Positions 16,655-25,726 of a stretch of DNA of 64,000 nucleotides are shown one piece after another (the first letter of the stretch is position 1; the number at the start of each line of letters is the position of its first letter). The stretch covers positions 53,658 to 117,657 of the forward strand of contig DATIBD010000063.1 in assembly GCA_035457705.1 (NCBI GenBank). The letters run 5' to 3'. Source of the stretch: DASPGQ01 sp035457705. Its GTDB lineage: Bacteria; Acidobacteriota; Vicinamibacteria; Marinacidobacterales; SMYC01. The notes below the pieces were generated by a model. It was not told the DNA's origin. It saw only the letters and a program-made list of their open reading frames with translations, and ran no database searches. Position numbers and translations under genes: made by a program.

Positions 16655-17616
16655 GCTCTCGAGCTCCCCGGTTTCTCCCGAGGCTCGGCCGCGGCAAATC
16701 CCTCCCAGGCATAGATGAGCCCGCCCGGAAGATTGCCGAGAACGCCGAGGGCGAGTATCAGAACCGAGAGCACGAACGCCCCCTCGGGGTCCATGCCCAC
16801 CTGGGAGAACAGAGCCACGTAGGCCACGTTGGCGGTGCCCCACCCACCGATCGACACCGGCAGCATGGTCACGATGAGGATGGGTGGGATGAAGCAAAAG
16901 AAGTAGATGGCGTCGGTGCCGAGTCCCATCGCCTCGGAGAGCAGATACGCTTGGAGGATGCGCAGCAACTGCACCACGAGGGACATTCCGAGCACGATGA
17001 CCAGCACCCACATGCGATTCCGGTAACGCGCGAGGGCTCCCACACCCTGGGTCACCCATGGCGACGAGTGCCAACTCAGAGTCCAGTGGTGAACTCTGGG
17101 CGAGAGCGAGAGCGCGAGGACGGCCAGGACCAGAAGCGACGAGGCGATGACGACGCCGAGAAGCGCGGGATGGGGGTACACGTGGTAGAAGACGGAGAGC
17201 GACAGGAGCCCGGCCAGCAACATCGAGAGCAGGCCGAGCAGTCGATCCATCACGACGGAAGCGACCGATTCAACGCCGCGCGACGTGAGCTTCCCGAATG
17301 ACAGGGCTCGGACCGCTTCTCCCCCGACGCCGCTCGGCAGGAAGCTACCGAAGAAGGTGCTCAAGAAGAAGATCTTCAGAATCCGCAAGCGCGGTGCCCG
17401 AACGTCGAGCGCTTCCACGAGTACCACCCAGCGCCCCGCCATGAGGCCGCGGTCGACGAGTACGGCCACGAAAGTGATGAGCACGAGCAGCAGATCGGCC
17501 CGTCGGACGAAGCGTGCCATATTCTCGGTGTCGAGCCTCGACACCAGCAGGAGAACGAGCCCCACGCTGACGGCCACGCGCAGCACCAATTGGATGCGCT
17601 TCGACACGGCGCTCAC
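16651..17616 (-). CDS. Lysylphosphatidylglycerol synthase TM-region/AglD-like membrane protein
   Basis: A 321-residue protein with about eight membrane helices and the UPF0104/AglD family motif FFLSTFFGSFLPSGVGGEAVRAL, followed by VMDRLLGL; this block is conserved in flippase-like domains of LPG synthases. It lacks the C-terminal aminoacyl-transfer domain of MprF. Members are linked with export or transfer of lipid-linked sugars. It lies between two glycosyltransferase genes, overlapping the upstream one by 4 bp and the downstream one by 4 bp, which fits a role in moving a glycolipid. Confidence 0.88.
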   Translation of the reverse strand: MSAVSKRIQLVLRVAVSVGLVLLLVSRLDTENMARFVRRADLLLVLITFVAVLVDRGLMAGRWVVLVEALDVRAPRLRILKIFFLSTFFGSFLPSGVGGEAVRALSFGKLTSRGVESVASVVMDRLLGLLSMLLAGLLSLSVFYHVYPHPALLGVVIASSLLVLAVLALSLSPRVHHWTLSWHSSPWVTQGVGALARYRNRMWVLVIVLGMSLVVQLLRILQAYLLSEAMGLGTDAIYFFCFIPPILIVTMLPVSIGGWGTANVAYVALFSQVGMDPEGAFVLSVLILALGVLGNLPGGLIYAWEGFAAAEPREKPGSSRA

Positions 17617-18791
17617 GGCGTGACGGCTCTCGGCGTCCGATCCGCTCGCTCGGCGATAGGCGTCTCTTCGAGAAACTCGAAGTCCGTTCCGTAGTCCCAG
17701 CGCGGTCTTCGTCCTTCACTGCGGTAACGGCCCACCAGAAGCTCGTAGAGACGCTCCATCTTGCCGACGAAGGCCCCGATGTCGAACTGCCGGGAAGCCG
17801 AAAACGCACGAGCCGAAAGCCGCTCGGCCAGGCCGGGCTCATCTCGGACGCGAATCATTGCGGAAGCGAGAGCCGCAGGGTCGCGCGGCGGCACGAGGAT
17901 CGCGGTCTCACCGCTCGCGAGCACGTCGGTCAACCCATCCACCGTCGTCGCCACCACCGGCTTTCCCATCGCCATCGCCTCGAAGAGCGTCAGCGGCGTC
18001 CCCTCCCAGAGCGATGGAAAAACGGCCACGTCGAACGACGCGAAGCAGGCGGCGACGTCTCGCTGGAATCCGAGAAAATCCACGCGGTCGGCGATTCCAA
18101 GCGTTCTCGCCTGCTCCTCTAGATCCGGCTGGAGCGGCCCCTCCCCCACGATCACGAATCGTGCCTCGGGGCGTTTGCCGGCGAGGATGGAAGCGGCATC
18201 GAGAAAGTAGCGGTTGCCTTTCGACTCGTGGAGGCGGGTCACGGTGCCGAAGATCTCGCCTCGGTCGGGAAGGCCGAGCCTCCGACGTGCGGCGAGAGCG
18301 GCATCACCAGAGAAGGGCCGAAAATCCTCGAGCGGGGCACCGAGATACACCCGCTTCACACGCTCGGAGGAGAGCCTGCGAGCGCGGATGCAAAACTCCC
18401 GGGTGGAGTCGGACACGGCGATCGCGACGTCGGTGAAGGGATCGAGGAGCTCGTCGGGAATCTTCTGGAACCAGGGCGTATCGGTCAAGTTCGCGTGCTC
18501 GTGGAGCACGTTAGGGATCCTTCGCCAAACGGCCGCCAGCCTTCCAAACGTAGTGGCCCCGTATCCGTGTGTTTGAACGACATCGATGCGGAGGCGGCTC
18601 AAAAGCGACACGAGCGCCGGAAGCGTCGACGGGTCGAATTTTCCTTTCTCGAGGTAGTACACGGGAAAACCGTAGCTCTCCAGCGGGTCCTCGGAGACGT
18701 CTTTCTTCCGGAGGCTCAACAACGAGACGTGAAAGCGCGAGCGGTCGAAGCGCGGAATCATCCAGGCGAACAACCTCTTGACGCCGTGCAT
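17613..18791 (-). CDS. GT4-family glycosyltransferase; true start probably at a non-canonical ATT at 18839
   Basis: From the first ATG (18791) the product has 392 residues, but it then lacks the opening strand of the GT-B fold. The same frame stays open upstream and encodes IRVLQICDHLGWEGSR, the expected N-terminal strand and glycine loop, with no ATG, GTG or TTG between the neighbour's stop (18851) and 18791. The likely start is ATT at 18839-18837. The C-terminal half has the donor site FGTVTRLHESKGN and the motif FPSLWEGTPLTLFEAMAMGKPVV. It overlaps the next gene by 4 bp. Confidence 0.9.
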   Translation of the reverse strand: MHGVKRLFAWMIPRFDRSRFHVSLLSLRKKDVSEDPLESYGFPVYYLEKGKFDPSTLPALVSLLSRLRIDVVQTHGYGATTFGRLAAVWRRIPNVLHEHANLTDTPWFQKIPDELLDPFTDVAIAVSDSTREFCIRARRLSSERVKRVYLGAPLEDFRPFSGDAALAARRRLGLPDRGEIFGTVTRLHESKGNRYFLDAASILAGKRPEARFVIVGEGPLQPDLEEQARTLGIADRVDFLGFQRDVAACFASFDVAVFPSLWEGTPLTLFEAMAMGKPVVATTVDGLTDVLASGETAILVPPRDPAALASAMIRVRDEPGLAERLSARAFSASRQFDIGAFVGKMERLYELLVGRYRSEGRRPRWDYGTDFEFLEETPIAERADRTPRAVTP

Positions 18792-18850
18792 GCGTGAACC
18801 TTCCCACCCGAGGTGATCGCAGATTTGGAGGACTCGAATTCTCTCGTCGC

Positions 18851-20020
18851 TTATCGTCCACCTCCCGGCGGGTGCAGGCGGTTGTACTTCCTGCCGATGT
18901 CCAGGAGTCGGTCGATGGGCAGCGCTTCTCGCTGGTTGCCGTCTCGACCGGTAACGCTCACCGCCTTGAGCATCGAGTTGTATACCGCTTCTTCGGTCGC
19001 CTCGATCGTTGCCTGGAACAACGGGGAGAGGCTGTCGTTGCGCACGACCGGGCCGCCATCCTCGAGCTCCCGGGACTCGAACGCACTCCGGAGCGAGGGG
19101 GCCGTCGAGAAAGCGATCACGTAATCTCCGCTTCCGTTCGAGGAAGTCGCTCCAGTGCGAGACAGTCCGAGCATCGCCCGTTTGGCGATGCGTTTCAGGC
19201 CTTGTGCCGTCACCGGTGCGTCCGTTGCCACGACCATCATGATCGACCCGTCGGCGTCACCCCCACCGCTGGTCGCGTCCTTCAAGTAGTATTGGCCGAG
19301 CTCGACGCCCACGGGAAGTCCATCCATCTGGAGGACCCCACCGTAGTTGCTCTGCACGAGGACGCCGACGGTGAAGCCGCCGACGCTTCCTGGAAGTCGT
19401 CTCGAGGACGTTCCGATTCCCCCTTTCCAGCCAAAGGCCGTTGTCCCCGTTCCCGCGCCGACGACGCCTTCGTCGACCGGACCTCTTCGAGCGCTACGGA
19501 TGGCCTCGAGCACATGCGCTTCCTTCACGTGGCGGCCGCGGATGTCGTTCAGGTAACCATCGTTCGTCTCGCCGACGACGGGATTGATCGAGCCCACCTC
19601 TTCGTTCCCGGGAAGCGTCATGACGTAGGTCACGATCGCATTCGCCGCATCCCAGACCGACAGTGTGTTGGTAAGAACGATGGGCGTTTCAATGAGACCG
19701 AGCTCCTCGACCTGGCTGTACCCGATGAGCTTCCCGAAGGCGTTTCCCAGGTAGATCGCCCCGGGCACCTTCTCCTGAAAAAGGTTCCCGTCGTGAGGAA
19801 GAACCGCAGTCACCCCGGTTCGGATATTCGTGCCCTCCCAGAGGGTCACCTGACCGACTTTGACCCCATCGACGTCGGTAATCGCATTCAATGGACCCGG
19901 GGGAAGGATGCCAGGCGCGAGACCGATGTCCCGCGCCCGGGGCCGCGAAGCGGCGTCGGGCTGTGCGCTCATCGTGCTCGAGCCCGCGAGCAAGAGCCCC
20001 AGGAAACCAAGCACCCGCAT
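18851..20020 (-). CDS. Exported P1-family (DmpA/BapA-like) aminopeptidase
   Basis: ATG at 20020 with AAGGAG upstream; 389 residues with signal peptide MRVLGFLGLLLAGSSTMSA. P1 (S58) enzymes cleave themselves to expose an N-terminal serine nucleophile; the expected site is in WKGGIGTSSR near the middle, preceded by GAGTGTTAFG. Other family blocks are PGPLNAITDVDGVKVG, INPVVGETNDGYLNDI and SNYGGVLQMDGLPVG. Known members hydrolyse beta-alanyl or D-alanyl peptides. Export and position among envelope glycosylation genes suggest a substrate in the cell wall or medium. It begins 13 bp after the upstream GT4 stop. Confidence 0.9.
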   Translation of the reverse strand: MRVLGFLGLLLAGSSTMSAQPDAASRPRARDIGLAPGILPPGPLNAITDVDGVKVGQVTLWEGTNIRTGVTAVLPHDGNLFQEKVPGAIYLGNAFGKLIGYSQVEELGLIETPIVLTNTLSVWDAANAIVTYVMTLPGNEEVGSINPVVGETNDGYLNDIRGRHVKEAHVLEAIRSARRGPVDEGVVGAGTGTTAFGWKGGIGTSSRRLPGSVGGFTVGVLVQSNYGGVLQMDGLPVGVELGQYYLKDATSGGGDADGSIMMVVATDAPVTAQGLKRIAKRAMLGLSRTGATSSNGSGDYVIAFSTAPSLRSAFESRELEDGGPVVRNDSLSPLFQATIEATEEAVYNSMLKAVSVTGRDGNQREALPIDRLLDIGRKYNRLHPPGGGR

Positions 20021-20033
20021 TCTCTCACTCCTT

Positions 20034-21248
20034 TCAGTCCGTCGTCGCGGCGCGCGCGCGAGCGACGGAGCCAGAAGAAAGCTCCGAGACGAAGTCGAGC
20101 ACGCGACGTGTGCGCTCGACGTACCGCTCGTAGCTGTAATCGCGCTCGGAGCGCCTGAAAGCGGCAAGGCCGAGCTCGCGCCTTCGGGCCGAATCGGAGA
20201 CGAGCGCCAGAATCCCTTCGGCGAATGCCTCCGGGTTCGGCTCGGTGAGCACGGCACAATCGTCGTCCAACACCTGGGTATGGGTGACGAGGCGCGTCGC
20301 CACGATCGGTTTCCCCGCTCGCAGGTACGAGTAGATCTTCAGGGGTGTGTTGTTACCCTGGCTGCGCGGGGAAGCGAGCACATCGCCGACCGCCCAGTAA
20401 CGGGGCATCTCCGAGGGTGGTCGCTGCCCCGTGAAGACGACCCCGGACAGCACCCCGAGGGCTCGAAGCTCGTTTTCGGCGGCGACCAACTGCTCGGCCC
20501 GCCCCCCGACCATGACCAGGCGTGCATGAGGGGCTTTCGCCTGAACCTGGCGAAACGCGCGAAACAGCAAAGGAAGGCCCTGGTACGCTTCGAACGTTCC
20601 CGTGTAGAGAATGACGAAGGCGTTCGCGAGCCCCAAACCTTCGCGCAACGCCTCGACCGCTTCGGGCGCTACGGTTTCACCGGCTTCTGCGAGAGGTGTG
20701 TTCTCGATCAGGAAGCACGGTTTGTTGCCGTCGATTCGCGAGACGACCTTCTCCAAGTAAGGACAGATCACGATGACGCCGTCGGAGCCGCGTATCGTCA
20801 GCCGCTCGCCGACCTCGAATAGCCGACGGACGAGCCCGTTGCGCGTGTAGTCGAAGTTCTCCAGCTGCTCGGGAAGCGAGGAGTGCATGTCGTAGATCGT
20901 GGGCACCCGGAAGAGCTTCGCGAGGATCACGCCGATGAGCCCGGCCTCCTCGTGGCAGTCGAGGAGGTCGTAGCGGGCAGCGAGAAGCCGCCGGATCGAT
21001 GACGTGAAGACGAGTGCGTCGAGGACGAGCTTCACTCCCGACGGGCCGACGCGCACGTTCTTGAGGCCGGGGATTCGGGGAGCGCGATAGACAGTCAGAC
21101 CCCGCATGTCCACGTCCTCGCCCATCGGGTAGGTCACCACGTCCACGGTGTGGCCGAGCTCGGTCATGGCGCGCGCGCGGTAGTACTCGCTAAAAGGCGT
21201 GCCACGAGGCTGGAAAAAAGGCTCGGGCGCAATCATCAGGATCCGCAT
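20034..21248 (-). CDS. GT4-family glycosyltransferase
   Basis: A 404-residue GT-B glycosyltransferase starting MRILMIAPEPFFQPRGTPFS, a typical acceptor-domain N-terminus. The donor domain starts FVILYTGTFEAYQGLPLLF, with SPRSQGNNTPLKIYSYLRAGKPIVAT forming the nucleotide-sugar site. It is probably the first gene of the seven-gene minus-strand unit down to 13582, since the intervals are -4 to 13 bp apart from the 51-bp gap to the histidine kinase upstream. Donor and acceptor are not predictable. Confidence 0.9.
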   Translation of the reverse strand: MRILMIAPEPFFQPRGTPFSEYYRARAMTELGHTVDVVTYPMGEDVDMRGLTVYRAPRIPGLKNVRVGPSGVKLVLDALVFTSSIRRLLAARYDLLDCHEEAGLIGVILAKLFRVPTIYDMHSSLPEQLENFDYTRNGLVRRLFEVGERLTIRGSDGVIVICPYLEKVVSRIDGNKPCFLIENTPLAEAGETVAPEAVEALREGLGLANAFVILYTGTFEAYQGLPLLFRAFRQVQAKAPHARLVMVGGRAEQLVAAENELRALGVLSGVVFTGQRPPSEMPRYWAVGDVLASPRSQGNNTPLKIYSYLRAGKPIVATRLVTHTQVLDDDCAVLTEPNPEAFAEGILALVSDSARRRELGLAAFRRSERDYSYERYVERTRRVLDFVSELSSGSVARARAATTD

Positions 21249-21299
21249 CGGTCGCGGAATTATATGCCGCGTCTCGGGGGATGCGTCGGGAGCGGGGAC

Positions 21300-23771
21300 T
21301 CAATGCACGACGATCGAGCGGCGCTTCCGTAGAATCGTCGAGCGCACGGCTCGCGCCAGCTCACTTTGCCCGTACGGTTTTTCGAGAAATCCCGTTGCCC
21401 GGTCGGTGAGGATTTCCTCGACGCTTTGCTCCGCGGTGAGTCCGCTCGACAAGAGCACCGGGAGGCCGGCATCGAGGTGCCGCAGGCGCCGGTACGTCTC
21501 GCCGCCATCGATTCCCGGCATCACGAGATCGAGCACGACGAGAGCTACGCTCTCCTTCGAGCGTCGGATGAAATCGACAGCTTCCTCCCCGCTGGAGACG
21601 ACCTGGACCCGATAACCATGCGTCTCCAGAATGTCCTTTCCCAGATCGCGCAAGACCTCCTCGTCGTCCACGAGAAGGACGAGCTCTCCGTGACCAACCG
21701 GCTCATCGACCTCGCGGGCGGGCGCAGCCTCGTCCGCCCACCGACAAGTTAGAAAAACGTCGAACCGGGTCCCTCGGCCGGGTGAGCTCTGGACCCGGAT
21801 GTCACCGGAAAGGGACTTTACGATTCCGTAGACGACCGATAGGCCGAGCCCCGTGCCCTTGGGTCCCTTGGTGCTGAAAAACGGCTCGTACAGCCGTTCC
21901 AATACCTTCGAGTCCATCCCGACTCCCGTGTCCTGAACGGAGATGCACACCCGAGCGTCCGTCTCCAGGCGGGTGGACAACCGCAGGACGCCACCATCGC
22001 GCATGGCATCCCGCGCGTTGATCGCGAGGTTGAGCAGAATCTGCTGCAATTGGGCCGAGTCCGCCATGATCACGCGCACCGAAGGATCCAGGCTCGTCTC
22101 GATACGAACGTTCTTCGGCATGCTGTGGGCGAGCAGCTCGAGCGTCTCACCAATGAGCTGATTGAGGCTCACGGGCTCTTGGCGAGGCGAGCTCCTTCGC
22201 GAAGAGGACAGGAGGCGTCCGGTCAACGAGGCTCCCCGCATCGCGGTCCGCTCGATGGTCTCGACGTACTTCGTCACTCGCGGATCCTGAGTCTGGTACC
22301 GAGCGAGCGACGCATAACCGAGAACTCCGCCGAGGACGTTGTTGAGGTCGTGGGCGACGCCCGAGGCCAGAAGACCCAGTACCTCCTGCCTCTGACTGTG
22401 GCGGAGCTGATTCTCGAGTCGTCGCAGCTCCGTCACGTCATTCAACACCAGTCGGGCTTCGTCGGGCGACGGGGCGAAGGCGTTGAGCACGACCTCTAAG
22501 TCGTTCTCGTCGTCGGTCTTGAGCTTCGTGGATACTTGGCTCAAGCTGCCCTTCTGGAACAGTTCTCGCTGCAACTGCCGCCAACGGTGAACGAAGTCCC
22601 GATCGACGAGGTCTTCGAACCGCCTGCCCACGAGATCCAGCCGGGAAGAACCGAAGGCGCGACTCGCCTGCGCATTGCAGCTTCGAATCGTCCCGGTCTC
22701 GTCGAGCATAACATGCAGATCGAACGAGCGATTCGCGATCTCGTCGTAGCCCGCGATGGCCGTGGAGAGTGCTTCCGACTGTCTCGCGTTCTTCAACGCC
22801 GTCGCGGTGAGCTGGCCCAGGATCCTCGCAGCCTCGAGGTCGGCATCGTCCCATACGGGGCTCGACACGGTTCGTCCTAGGAGCAGGACACCCATCAGCT
22901 CGCGTCCGTGGAACATGGGAACGACCAGAAGGGAGCCCGCCACGTCGTTCGGCTTCAGCGGCCCGCGTTGGCCCACCGCTTCATCGAGTCGAGCGATAAG
23001 CCGGGACAGAAAAGCCGGAGTCAATTCGGCTCCAAACCCCTTCTCGAACGCCGTCCGCCAACCGACCGAAGCACTCTCGACGAAGACCGCGCCTTTCTCG
23101 CAACCAGCGACGGTGGGCCCCGCGCTCACCGCTAGATCGAGAACGGTCTCCCACTCGTGAGCGGAAGCGAGTGCGTGAGCGAATCGCAACAGCCCCGACC
23201 GAACCTCGCCCAGACGGGATTCTGTCCGACACCGCCCGACTGCTTCGGCGATTCGATTCACCTGCTCGGCAAACCGGTCGATAAAATCGGCCCGAGCCGG
23301 GTACGCCGGATAAACGGCGAGCGCGACCCGTTTTTCATCCGCCGCTCCCAACCACACCACGGTGCAAGGCGTTCCCGGCCTCCTGCCCATCTCGAAAGGG
23401 GAAGCGGACAGGCTCGCGCCATCATCGAACGGACGAACGTCGTCGGAGGCATACTGCTTCCACAGGCGGTAAACCTGGCGTTCGTTTCTGCGGTACACGA
23501 CGACGCGGCTCGCTTCGAGAAAACGCCCCAGCGTGGTTGCCGCTCTCGCCCAAACGTCATCGATCCCCTGTGCACCGATGAGCTCGGCGGACACGTCCTC
23601 CAGTAGCGAGCTCTCCGCAGCGAGGCGGCGGGAACGACCCCAGACGAGGCCTGACAGGGTGAAGGCGAGGGCCACCGACGCGACCGCGTATCCCAATCCC
23701 GCCGTCGCCAGGTAAGCCAGGGCAACAACGAGGACAAAAGTAGCAATCGCCCCGGGTACACGGTGTTTCAT
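21300..23771 (-). CDS. Hybrid sensor histidine kinase (TM-GAF-GAF-PAS-HisKA-HATPase-REC)
   Basis: An 823-residue hybrid kinase. Residues about 8-45 form two membrane helices without a periplasmic domain of note. Two GAF-like regions follow (about 55-195 and 200-340), then a PAS domain (about 350-455), the dimerisation helix with the phospho-accepting histidine in SGVAHDLNNVLGG, an ATPase domain (NLAINARDAM and GTGLGLSVVYGIV), and a C-terminal receiver with DDEE, the phospho-acceptor Asp in VVLDLVMPGIDG, and a conserved Lys in FLEKPYG. It probably senses an intracellular ligand. No output regulator is adjacent, so the next partner is elsewhere. Confidence 0.93.
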   Translation of the reverse strand: MKHRVPGAIATFVLVVALAYLATAGLGYAVASVALAFTLSGLVWGRSRRLAAESSLLEDVSAELIGAQGIDDVWARAATTLGRFLEASRVVVYRRNERQVYRLWKQYASDDVRPFDDGASLSASPFEMGRRPGTPCTVVWLGAADEKRVALAVYPAYPARADFIDRFAEQVNRIAEAVGRCRTESRLGEVRSGLLRFAHALASAHEWETVLDLAVSAGPTVAGCEKGAVFVESASVGWRTAFEKGFGAELTPAFLSRLIARLDEAVGQRGPLKPNDVAGSLLVVPMFHGRELMGVLLLGRTVSSPVWDDADLEAARILGQLTATALKNARQSEALSTAIAGYDEIANRSFDLHVMLDETGTIRSCNAQASRAFGSSRLDLVGRRFEDLVDRDFVHRWRQLQRELFQKGSLSQVSTKLKTDDENDLEVVLNAFAPSPDEARLVLNDVTELRRLENQLRHSQRQEVLGLLASGVAHDLNNVLGGVLGYASLARYQTQDPRVTKYVETIERTAMRGASLTGRLLSSSRRSSPRQEPVSLNQLIGETLELLAHSMPKNVRIETSLDPSVRVIMADSAQLQQILLNLAINARDAMRDGGVLRLSTRLETDARVCISVQDTGVGMDSKVLERLYEPFFSTKGPKGTGLGLSVVYGIVKSLSGDIRVQSSPGRGTRFDVFLTCRWADEAAPAREVDEPVGHGELVLLVDDEEVLRDLGKDILETHGYRVQVVSSGEEAVDFIRRSKESVALVVLDLVMPGIDGGETYRRLRHLDAGLPVLLSSGLTAEQSVEEILTDRATGFLEKPYGQSELARAVRSTILRKRRSIVVH

Positions 23772-23836
23772 GGTTTAACGGGATTTCGAATAGTATAAGA
23801 CTCAAGCGCTCCTCAGCCAAGCGCCCAAGCGCAGGG

Positions 23837-23949
23837 TGATAAAGAACTCAGCCCACTCTGAGCGAGCGGAGCGAGCCCGGCGTGCTTGCCACGCCGTAAG
23901 CAGCCCGGGCCGTGGCGGCACGATCGATTACGGGTCCCGCCACGGCATT
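23837..23949. repeat. Dispersed 113-bp intergenic repeat, copy A (two hairpins)
   Basis: Matches 51044-51155 in the same orientation with about 10 substitutions and one gap (about 90 percent identity by eye). It contains a hairpin with arms 23878-23884 and 23890-23896 (loop of 5) and a second with perfect 10-bp arms 23909-23918 and 23937-23946 (loop of 18). One edge lies 7 bp beyond the stop of the minus-strand DUF885-like gene. It fits a structured intergenic element of REP/MITE type or an RNA-level element; no flanking transposase is present. Confidence 0.85.
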
Positions 23950-23956
23950 GAGTACT

Positions 23957-25606
23957 CTACGACTCGAACCCGGCGGAGTCGAGTAACCGGGCGCGTATCA
24001 GCCGAATGGGAACGAGTCCTTCTTCGAGGACGCGCTCATCGAGCTCGGCCGCGTCGCTCAGGGGAAAGGCGAGCCGGTAGTCGCGAGATAGACGCCTGAG
24101 GAGCAAATGCCCCAGTGCCGCGCTCCCCGCTCGGGGGTCGAGCGCAACCCGCTCGGCTTCGCGCCGGGCGTCCGCCGTCGAGAGATAGCCACGCTGATAA
24201 AAGAGCTCCTGCGTTTCATCGAGCGTCGCGCCACGCGCGTGAAACGAAAGTACCGCCTGCAAGCGAAGCTCCTCGAGCAGCGCCCGCCGATGCGAGCGAA
24301 GGCGAAGCGTCGGGTCTCCACCGCGGTAGTCCGCTCTCATCGATCGCCACCATCGCCAGGAGCGCCAGCCCTCGCTAGTGGTTCGGGCGTCGAAGACTCG
24401 CCTCAATAGGCTCGTCGATCGTGCCTGGAAATCGAACTGGGGGAGGCGCGTCGTCAGCTCGAGCCACGCGTGCAGCTCCACGTCGGCCTCGGCCATCGAG
24501 CCGAACGGCACCCCAACCAGCAGGACGATGTCGTGAAGCGGCTCGAGCGACGTTTCGCGCCACAACCGAACGGGCTCCGGTGCCAAGAAGTCTGACGGAA
24601 CGAGCGTGACTCTCACCGGGGAGGGCACGGCGAGGAGCCGGCCCACTTCCTCGGCGAGCAACCGAACCGCGTCTTCCGAAAGCTCCGTTGCGGGAGACGA
24701 GCTCAATAGCTCTCGCAGCGGCTGTCCTGCGAACCTCTCCAAGGCCAACTCGATGATCATGTCGGTCCGATTCTCGACGGCCTCACTCGTCTCGCGAAAT
24801 AGGTCGTCTAGCGGCGCATCGACCATGTCGTGGTAAAGAAAGAGTCGCCCGAGCGCATCCTCTCCAAGCGCCACTTCCGTTTCCGGCGCGGCGCCGAGGC
24901 GTTCGGAGAGTACCCCGCGAAGCGACTGCACCGAACGCATCGCGAGACGGTTTCGCTCGGCGAGATTCGCCAGGCGATACGAAGGGATATGCTTCTCGAG
25001 GATCGTCACGAGATCTCCGAGCACCGCGAGACACCGATCGAGCGAGGCTACGCCGTCTTCGATCCACAAACGGGAGCTTTGCTCGTCGAGATTGGCCTTG
25101 GCTTGCTCGACCAGCGAAGGGACCTCATCGAGCCGTCCGGCGAGCGAACCCGTTCGTGACGGGAGATCCGACGACAGGAGCAGCGAGACGATCCCCGCTC
25201 GGATGAACTCACCGTAGAACGACGCCGTCGTTCGCCATCGAGCGCGCTCTTCGAGCTCGAAGAGCTCGGCCTTCACGAGGCTAGACAGCCAGAGCGCATC
25301 CATGTGCGCCGTCGGGGACAGGCGCCTTGGGGGAAGCCCCGAGAGTTTCTGCTGGAAGTCGGCCAGCCACCTGATTCGACGCTCGATGTCCGGGCGCGCG
25401 AACGTTCCGAGCCGGTCGTCGTTTCCGGCAAGACCCGCAGCGGTCGCCTCGACCGGGTAGAACTCGAAACGCGCGGTGACGTACTCCTCCGTCAAGCGCT
25501 CGAGAAGCCGATTCTCGGCATCTTCCGCCCGGGACTCCTGTCGACAGGAGCCGAGCGCGATGAGAAATATGGAGAGCGTCAGCGCTCGTCGGAGCGGCAA
25601 AGACAT
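23957..25606 (-). CDS. DUF885-like lipoprotein lacking the usual metal motif
   Basis: A 549-residue protein with a lipoprotein signal (lipobox LIALGSC) and the opening typical of DUF885 proteins: LLERLTEEYVTARFEFYPVEATAAGL. The long helical middle and the short C-terminal block TTSEGWRSWRWW also match the family, where this block normally reads EGWALY. The HE-x-x-PGH metal-binding motif expected about 35 residues before it is not visible; the region reads LHAWLELTTRLPQFDFQAR instead. It may be a non-catalytic paralogue or a divergent hydrolase. It is followed 7 bp downstream by a repeat element. Confidence 0.62.
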   Translation of the reverse strand: MSLPLRRALTLSIFLIALGSCRQESRAEDAENRLLERLTEEYVTARFEFYPVEATAAGLAGNDDRLGTFARPDIERRIRWLADFQQKLSGLPPRRLSPTAHMDALWLSSLVKAELFELEERARWRTTASFYGEFIRAGIVSLLLSSDLPSRTGSLAGRLDEVPSLVEQAKANLDEQSSRLWIEDGVASLDRCLAVLGDLVTILEKHIPSYRLANLAERNRLAMRSVQSLRGVLSERLGAAPETEVALGEDALGRLFLYHDMVDAPLDDLFRETSEAVENRTDMIIELALERFAGQPLRELLSSSPATELSEDAVRLLAEEVGRLLAVPSPVRVTLVPSDFLAPEPVRLWRETSLEPLHDIVLLVGVPFGSMAEADVELHAWLELTTRLPQFDFQARSTSLLRRVFDARTTSEGWRSWRWWRSMRADYRGGDPTLRLRSHRRALLEELRLQAVLSFHARGATLDETQELFYQRGYLSTADARREAERVALDPRAGSAALGHLLLRRLSRDYRLAFPLSDAAELDERVLEEGLVPIRLIRARLLDSAGFES

Positions 25607-25726
25607 CCAATCCGGCGTGTTTCTTCGAGTCTCTCAATATGGTCCAGGATGGGGAGCGCCGTCAACCGCAGATTGACATCTGCCGACGAGGGGCAATGAA
25701 CGCTCCGGACGGTTTCGTCCCTGACG

